Below the pieces are notes generated by a model, which saw only the letters and a program-made list of their open reading frames with translations, searched no databases and was not told the DNA's origin. Below, in pieces: positions 15,817 to 21,000 of a stretch of 21,000 bases of DNA. The stretch spans positions 1 through 21,000 of the forward strand of contig CAIIXF020000353.1 in assembly GCA_903813345.2 (NCBI GenBank), written 5' to 3'. The stretch comes from Owenia fusiformis (taxonomy: Eukaryota; Annelida; Polychaeta; Sabellida; Oweniidae). A program made the position numbers and the translations under genes. Every line of letters starts with the position of its first letter. Within the stretch, counting starts at the first letter, position 1.

Positions 15817-16194
15817 GGGGCCCGTTTTTCGTACATATGCTATCCCAACTTAGGACTTATCCTAAATATCAGAACTTAGGATGGACTTAGGATAAATCCT
15901 ACATCCATTTTTCGTGAATATCCTAACTTTATCGTAAACCCATATACTTAGGATGTTATCGCAAGTAAGCTACGTTATTTACATCCGGGTATTTTTCAAA
16001 CCCGCCATTTTGAAATATTTTCGCGGTAAAATCATGTCGCAGAAAAAAGAGAGCCAAATTTCTCAAACAAGGAAAAGGCTATTATGATCGCTGAGATCAA
16101 TAAGGATCTAAGTTCATTCAGGGGGAATTTTCAGGGAACGTTGGATGGGGAGAGCAAACGCCAAAATATCTTTAAAAACATCCGAGATCGATAA
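15817..16194 (+). mobile_element. PIF/Harbinger-like element, 5' end
   Basis: GGGGCCCGTTTTTCGTACAT at 15817 looks like the terminal sequence of a Harbinger-type element, inserted in the PIF1-like remnant. It is followed by a cluster of TTAGGA(T)/(A)TCCTAA words in both orientations (15849-15956), as expected of subterminal transposase-binding sites, and then a Myb-like frame. No matching 3' end (complement GAAAAACGGGCCC) was found in the window, so the copy is probably truncated; its true right limit is unknown. Confidence 0.55.
16042..16194 (+). pseudogene. Myb/SANT-like DNA-binding domain of the Harbinger-like element, truncated
   Basis: The frame reads EKREPNFSNKEKAIMIAEIN, KDLSSFRGNFQGTLDGESKR, QNIFKNIRDR, TAA at 16192-16194. 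Harbinger-associated Myb-like proteins (NAIF1/MSANTD type) begin 'R..NFS..E...L..E(V/I)......LFGKF...........W..I'. PNFSNKEKAIMIAEI and FRGNFQG...KRQNIFKNI fit, with the conserved Trp replaced by Phe. The only nearby ATG, 16034-16036, is out of frame by one base across an A-run, so a slip there probably broke the start. About 50 of an expected ~200 residues remain. Such proteins act with the DDE transposase by binding the element ends in the nucleus. Confidence 0.55.
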
Positions 16195-17245
16195 AAGTCA
16201 ACTGAAGTAAATACTATTTACTTACTTACTAATTACTACTAATTTCACATTAAAATTGAGATCCCTTTAAGAGTAATTGAACAACTGGACCAACATGCCT
16301 TACTCTTTATACAATTTTTTTCTCTTTGAAAAAACTGGTTCTACTGGAAATGTCCAGTCTCGCATCAAATGAATTTTAGGCGATCTGTCTGCATGAGGTG
16401 TACTTATGGCCCCAAATATTGTGTTGTCTCTTTGATTTATGTCTCTGAAATCCAAAAATAGCAACCCAAATTGCTGGGAATTCTGTATTACCCCCAATAT
16501 CTGTATTAGTATTTGCAAAGAGTAAAGAATGGTAGAGTAGATGGTATATATCATATTGTGACATCTTCAAATTGCTACTCTGAAGGTGCAGTATTATATT
16601 TTATTACACTTTATGAAGTTCAACTTCAATGTGAATGATGTTTGAGAACAATCTTGTCTCACAATATCTTTTTTTTTATTCTGAGGGAGACCTGAAAATT
16701 CACAATATAGGCCTGGGTGTAAAATTAAGGTGGTGACATTTCTCATCTCAATGACTTGTTAGTACTTATATGCCGTAGCTATTAAAGTGCATACCTGTAA
16801 TAATTGACCTATTTTTATTTAGAAATCTTCAGGTTCAAGAGTAAAATGAACATTTGAAGAAGAGTAGGAATCCAGGACCATATTTAAGGACTTCATAATG
16901 AATGAAATGTTCATTGTATAGTGGTATTGTTATATTTTGTTATACATATTCTATACCAGTTATTGAGGTTTAAAATTTACTTGATATCCTCAAAGATGTA
17001 GGAATTATGTAAGAATGGGACCAATGACAAATTTTACTCTTGGCAACTTTAAGGTATATATCAGCTATGGCATTAATGGTTGAGAAAAAGGGATCGAGTC
17101 ATTTTTCTTCTTTCCCTTTTGGCAACTGGGCAGATATTTATCCATATTTACAGCTAATTCAATATTATCTATTCCATTTCTGTTTCAGAGATAGCAAAGT
17201 TCACAATATACATGATATTTAATAAACTGCCTTGATCTTTTATAG
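16195..17245. other. No gene recognised
   Basis: AT-rich. The minus strand is open at 16300-16554 (84 codons) and overlapping 16376-16570, but the translations show no family motif. A 60-codon plus frame at 17040 is also unremarkable. It may be intron or upstream sequence of the Mutator-like transposase. Confidence 0.45.
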
Positions 17246-17701
17246 GGTATACCATCCACATATATCTACTTTGATGGTGGATGGTGCAAAATATCACATA
17301 AGCACACATACAATGCCAAATGGGGTGTTGTGAATGTAATCTGCAGGAGAACAATGAAAGTTCTACATATAATAGTGCTAAATTCATATAGTAAGATATG
17401 CTCTATGTGTGAAGAGCAGGAAAGGACACCTCCTGTCCACACCTGTGGCAAGAATCACGAGGGCTCAGCCCAGTCAATGGAGAGCGAAGGAGCTCTCATT
17501 GCTTTCAAAGAAATTGACGAGATGGGAGGTTTAAGATATACTCATATTATTGGGGATGGAGATAGTAGCGTGCTGGCTACTATCCGACGTGATGGTCCAC
17601 AATGGGCAGAAGGTCTTAAAAAGTAGAATGTATCAACCATGCCCTAAAAAATGTGAAAGCTTCCATGGTGAAAGTTGCAGAAGAAAATCCTGCATTTAGA
17701 G
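17246..17701 (+). pseudogene. Mutator-like DDE transposase exon with one frameshift
   Basis: Exon borders are TTTATAG before 17246 and GAG/GTAGTT after 17701. The text runs GIPSTYIYFDGGWCKISHKH, TYNAKWGVVNV, then KICSMCEE, PPVHTCGKN, GSAQSMESEGALIAFKEID, MGGLRYTHIIGDGDSSVLAT. This is the invertebrate Mutator-like transposase pattern: '(V)DGGW..R.....Y.A..GV', a C-x2-C...H-x-C site, 'GSS.SME', 'GL.Y...IGDGDSS'. The Asp of DGGW (17273) and of GDGDS (17555-17563) are the expected catalytic residues. At 17623 one base is missing: LKK ends in TAG, while the next frame gives VECINHALKN, the block expected to follow. No other damage is visible in 150 codons, so inactivation looks recent. Confidence 0.8.
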
Positions 17702-17931
17702 GTAGTTTATTTTAAAAGATGATCATGCATTATTTCATATCATCATGTGTTAGAATACCTTGTATAATAGGAATTATTAATTTGATTGACACTTTTGTAG
17801 GTATAAAACTTTGTGGTGTTTTTATTTTATTTTTAATTTATTTTATTTAGTAATTTTTGGAGTAAACCATGACAAAAATTACAAAAGTAAATTTTTGTAT
17901 AAGTAAAGGGGAACTAAGTGTCCAAAATCAG

Positions 17932-18055
17932 CAACAGATATGCGGAGCACTGAAAATGGCTACTATAACCCGCAGTAAACAAGAAGATCCACGCGATTTA
18001 GTAGAATAAGCTCTTGGTGCTGACTATCGTAACACCCCCAATCATGTATTTGGTG
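17932..18055 (+). pseudogene. Mutator-like transposase, next exon
   Basis: After the acceptor-like AAAATCAG at 17931 the frame reads QQICGALKMATITRSKQEDP, RDLVE, TAA, ALGADYRNTPNHVFGD. In the Mutator-like family the DDE part is followed by 'A...AI.........L..DLRN.P.HVFGDHS.C', and YRNTPNHVFGD fits closely. A stop (18007-18009) interrupts it. The right border may be TTTG/GTGATA near 18052. The following His-Ser-x-Cys is not found in phase, perhaps on another exon. It lies 230 bases downstream of the first exon, same strand, consistent with an ordinary intron. Confidence 0.6.
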
Positions 18056-19141
18056 ATATGATAATAATTAGAGCTATTTTGAGAATTAAAAATGTTTAAA
18101 GTTGAACCCTCCAATGACTGTATCATGTCCCACATAGGTGGGTATAAGGTAGGAGGTTTTTTTTACAAAGCCAAGAGATCATCAAAGATCAGACAGATGA
18201 TTAGATCCTCCAAGAAAGTAAAGACAAACACTGCGTCCTACAGAAACAAGGAATAATCACAAGGTATTTAAATGAATGCAAATTGTTATGTTCGATAATA
18301 ACAGAAAGTAAAAACAGAAATTCAAATATGACAATGTACAGTTCTATATTTTCAAAAAAACTAAATGAATATTATAAAACATGTTGTTATACTAATGTGA
18401 GGTAGCTATAGAAAAAACACTTCCACATTATACATTTGTATTATTTTTTATTTTTGTTTCATTGCTTTATTATAGACGTGTCAAGGTCAAATGCTCTTAT
18501 ACAGGTAGAAATGACATCATAACATCATTCAAACAATTTCAATGGCTGCAATTCGATAATGGTAAACTCTCTTTGAGTAACTACTACAAATGCAAGGACA
18601 ACTTTTTATAAGGTAGAAAGAAATGTTATTTTATTGTTTTTACTTATTCTGTTTATCCAAAACATGATGATTGCAAGGGTTCTGATGAAAACATTCCTGC
18701 AGATTGTTATTCTTCTAGTGTAAAATGATTGGTGATGGATATGGGGTTGAAAAAGATGTCCCAATTCCTATGAGTTATGACAGATAACAAACTGATTGAA
18801 AAACTACATCTTAAATTTCAAAAATATGTTCTTAGGGTTAAGAAAACAACTCCAAACTATATGGTTTATGGGCAAAAATATCGTGTCCACCAAAAATAAG
18901 ACAAAAACAAAGAAAGTTTTCAAGTACATTGTGACTAACTTTGTAAAGCAATACTTAAGATATGATTTGGTTTCATACAAGCCCTCAAGAAGCCACACAG
19001 CTTTTCCAGAGTATATCAATAATTCAAGATTTGAATGAAATTATGAAAAGAGCATCCACAAAATAAATCAATGGAGACAACAACTTGATGACTGGAGGGA
19101 TATGATTCCTGTAGATGATATCAAATATATGACAATTATAG
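18056..19141. other. No certain gene; weak exon-like pieces
   Basis: A basic open stretch bounded by CACATAG (18138) and CACAAG/GTATTT (about 18260) reads FFYKAKRSSKIRQMIRSSKK and ends in TAA. Another after TTATTATAG (about 18475) reads RVKVKCSYTGRNDIITSFKQ. An 80-codon frame at 18796-19038 is Lys-rich. None shows a family motif. They may be further decayed exons of the Mutator-like copy. Confidence 0.35.
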
Positions 19142-19471
19142 CGATGCATCAAACGATTTATCGGCCGACGCCAAATAATGGCACGTCACCAAGCCAGGAT
19201 AACAGGACTATGCATATCAATGATAGCTGCTATTTTACCCCCAAAATTTCTGCTATGTCACATTTATCGGGACCTTCATGGCAAAAGTCTGTGGGATCAA
19301 CTGTTGACTCTGACAAATGGGGCTCAAAAGGAATTACAATGGTGGATCAGTTACGTAGATGTATGGAACAAAGCGCCAATACAGTTACAGTTGCAAATGG
19401 ATTATGTAACAAAGTTTTACAAATGTTCATATGTGCATGCTTTATCAATTGAATATCTATTTAAATTATAG
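19142..19471 (+). pseudogene. DIRS-like retrotransposon RT/RNase H fragment
   Basis: The frame is open from 19142 (stop just before) to about 19471 and reads MARHQARITGLCISMIAAIL, PPKFLLCHIYRDLHGKSLWD, QLLTLTNGAQKELQWWISYV, DVWNKAPIQLQ. DIRS/Ngaro-type elements have '(T/A)R..A...G.(I/L).S(M/L)......' followed after 40-50 residues by 'W(D/N)......L...A...L.WW...L...NG.PI', preceding the RNase H Asp ('..DAS'). Here TGLCISM, WDQLLTL, AQKELQWW and WNKAPI fit. The DAS motif does not follow; the text goes on to QMDYVTKFYKC and a stop. RT core, gag and tyrosine recombinase are absent. Other RT lineages share parts of this pattern, so the order-level call is moderate. Confidence 0.5.
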
Positions 19472-19818
19472 AAGCACAAGAAATTTACCTCAAGGTGGAT
19501 GCTGTTCTTTAATAAAGGCAGCAAAATGCCATGTTCAAGACACACATTTCAGTTTTGACTGTGAGTTCAAAAGGTGCAGTCAAGTAAGTTTTTTTATGGA
19601 TGGATAACCTGTGTTTTAATTTCGCGAATTTTGAGAAATACCAATTTCGCAGCTATTAAATTTCGTGGTTTTCAAAGGTTTAAATTCCATTATTCTCTAA
19701 ATCCTCAAGCTTTGTAATCTAATTTACCTCATCTACAGTAATTACACCTACCCAATGTCATATTTGGATAAGATTTACAATTTCTAGATCTTAGTCAATT
19801 GCATGTTGCACCTCAGCC

Positions 19819-19920
19819 TTTAATTGGCAAAATTTCGCGATGATTAATTTTCGCCATTTTGACACAATCGTGAAAAGCTTGAAATTAAATCGCTCACGAA
19901 AAATTCCGGGTGTACAGTAT
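19819..19920 (-). repeat. CpG-rich dispersed repeat, inverted copy
   Basis: The minus strand reads ATACTGTACACCCGGAATTT at 19920 downwards to TTTTGCCAATTAAA, matching 7923-8022 along its whole length. A further TTCGCGA/TTTCGCAG-containing piece lies at about 19619-19672 and may belong to the same family. Confidence 0.75.
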
Positions 19921-20486
19921 TAGCCCAGGAGACTGTTTTCCAAACCGAGACTTATCCTTTGATAATAGGCTACATAAATGTGCAAGTGAAAACTGGTGAT
20001 AAGTTAACAAATGGTTTAAAAATGATACCAATGTATTAATCTGTGTTCAACAGTTAATGTTGAGAAAAAATTATAGAAAAGTATACATTTGTGGTATTCA
20101 AGGGTGAACTTTGTTTGTAAACATCAAATTAGAATAAAAGTACACCTAGTTCATTTCTGCAAGCTTTTGTTAGTCCAGATGGTAGCCCCCTATCCATTTT
20201 CTATCCTTTGCTATTTTCTTGTTTATAAAGGATTTCCATTACAGTTGCTAATAATCCCATCAAACAAAGTTCAAAGGGCTATATTAGCAATGCCTATTTC
20301 TGTCCCCTCATTCTTCATTTTTAATTTAACTCAAAAAGTAATTGAGCAATTATGTTGATATTAAATGGCTCTCAATCTCATGACCTTTTGATCAGTATGG
20401 CTGCCATCTTTAAAATGGTCGCTAGATGTTCCAAGGGATTTGCTTTGCCTTGGCCTTATAGTTTTCTTATTTATTAATCCTTTCAG
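19921..20486. other. No gene recognised
   Basis: AT-rich. The 89-codon open frame at 20089-20358 is rich in Leu, Ile, Phe and Val, lacks splice-like borders and shows no motif; it is most likely chance. Confidence 0.45.
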
Positions 20487-20605
20487 ATGATAAAAAGAAA
20501 GTACTACAAGACAAAATCAAAAATACTGAGCCGGCAATGCCTGACGTGGGAGAAAAGAGGTCACGCAAAAGAAAAATATTTACTGACTTTGAAACTGACA
20601 TAAAT
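20487..20605 (+). CDS. Candidate exon with basic nuclear-localisation-like stretch
   Basis: Acceptor AATCCTTTCAG and donor AAT/GTAAGT frame 119 bases. Reading in phase from the third base gives DKKKVLQDKIKNTEPAMPDV and GEKRSRKRKIFTDFETDIN without a stop. KRSRKRK is a basic cluster typical of nuclear proteins. The alternative frame from ATG 20487 is also open but ends in TAA just before the donor, so I prefer the first. No domain; the rest of the gene would lie beyond the window or in exons I cannot see. Confidence 0.4.
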
Positions 20606-21000
20606 GTAAGTAGTATCTTTAATTAGTATTACATACCTAGCAACATATTTGTATTTGAGTCAAAAGAACAGTAGGCAGGCAACTTTACCAAGAGTTCTGG
20701 CCTCAAGAACACAATTTTGCAGTATTTCCCAGGCCCATTGGGCAAAGCTGCAGATTTGATGTCATATTTTTAAAAGTATAACACTGAACGTCTTGATATT
20801 CACATAAGTTATGCAGGGCTATATCAGAGCCCACGCCAGGCAAAAATAAAGTGGAGTTCCTTGACATAAAATCCTATTATTATTATTATTCAACCCAATG
20901 AGGTGTGTATTAATGATTAACTTTCCTGTTATCTCAAAATCTGCTTGGATACCATAGGATTGGCATGGGAAATTCCTAAAAGATAAAATTCAAGGGACTA
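20606..21000. other. No gene seen
   Basis: Intron-like AT-rich sequence with an ATT microsatellite (TATTATTATTATTATT at about 20875-20890). Confidence 0.5.

Noticed and set aside
16300-16570. Two overlapping minus-strand open frames (84 and 64 codons)
   Set aside because: No recognisable domain and no splice signals; both frames cannot be real at once.
20089-20358. 89-codon plus-strand hydrophobic frame
   Set aside because: No motif, no splice-like borders, and composition typical of random AT-rich sequence.

Overview
This window reads as an AT-rich nuclear region of an animal genome. There are no ribosome-binding sites or operons. Several open stretches end at AG/GT splice-like borders, and transposon families typical of marine invertebrates occur together: Penelope-like, hAT, Tc1-like, PIF/Harbinger, Mutator-like, CACTA-like, a DIRS-like retroelement, and helicase-carrying elements. 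A mollusc or other lophotrochozoan is my best guess, from repeat style only. I see no rRNA, tRNA, CRISPR array or intact long gene.

Layout. 1-1860: broken fragments of hAT and Tc1/IS630-like transposases. 1878-3199: a 5'-truncated Penelope-like retroelement (reverse transcriptase plus GIY-YIG nuclease). It starts in an inverted fold-back and ends with a degenerate hammerhead-like motif. 3211-6726: two tandem copies of a ~1.7 kb non-coding element flanked by inverted AGACTCCAGAT, built of ~470 bp sub-repeats, AGGTCA half-sites and pyrimidine microsatellites. 6768-9315: a chain of possible exons, one OTU-protease-like. 9646-10746: broken fragments resembling a zinc finger, the start of a RecQ-like helicase and a MULE-like transposase. 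10834-11170: a ~108 bp tandem repeat whose unit is a 22 bp-arm hairpin. 11480-14132: a clean unassigned open frame, a frameshifted Cys-rich zinc-binding frame, two MITEs, a perfect 24 bp hairpin and two exon candidates. 15223-16194: CACTA-like and PIF1-like fragments, the latter cut by the 5' end of a PIF/Harbinger element with a Myb-like frame. 17246-18055: two exons of a Mutator-like transposase. 19142-19471: a DIRS-like fragment. 20487-20605: an exon candidate.

Most coding matter is decayed transposon sequence, and nearly all fragments I could name lie on the plus strand. I found no convincing new functional system. The most unusual items are the tandem 1.7 kb element with canonical DR1 sites, the hairpin satellite, a CpG-rich repeat present twice in opposite orientation, and the undamaged frame at 11480. 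Family names rest on motif recognition by eye; no search was run.
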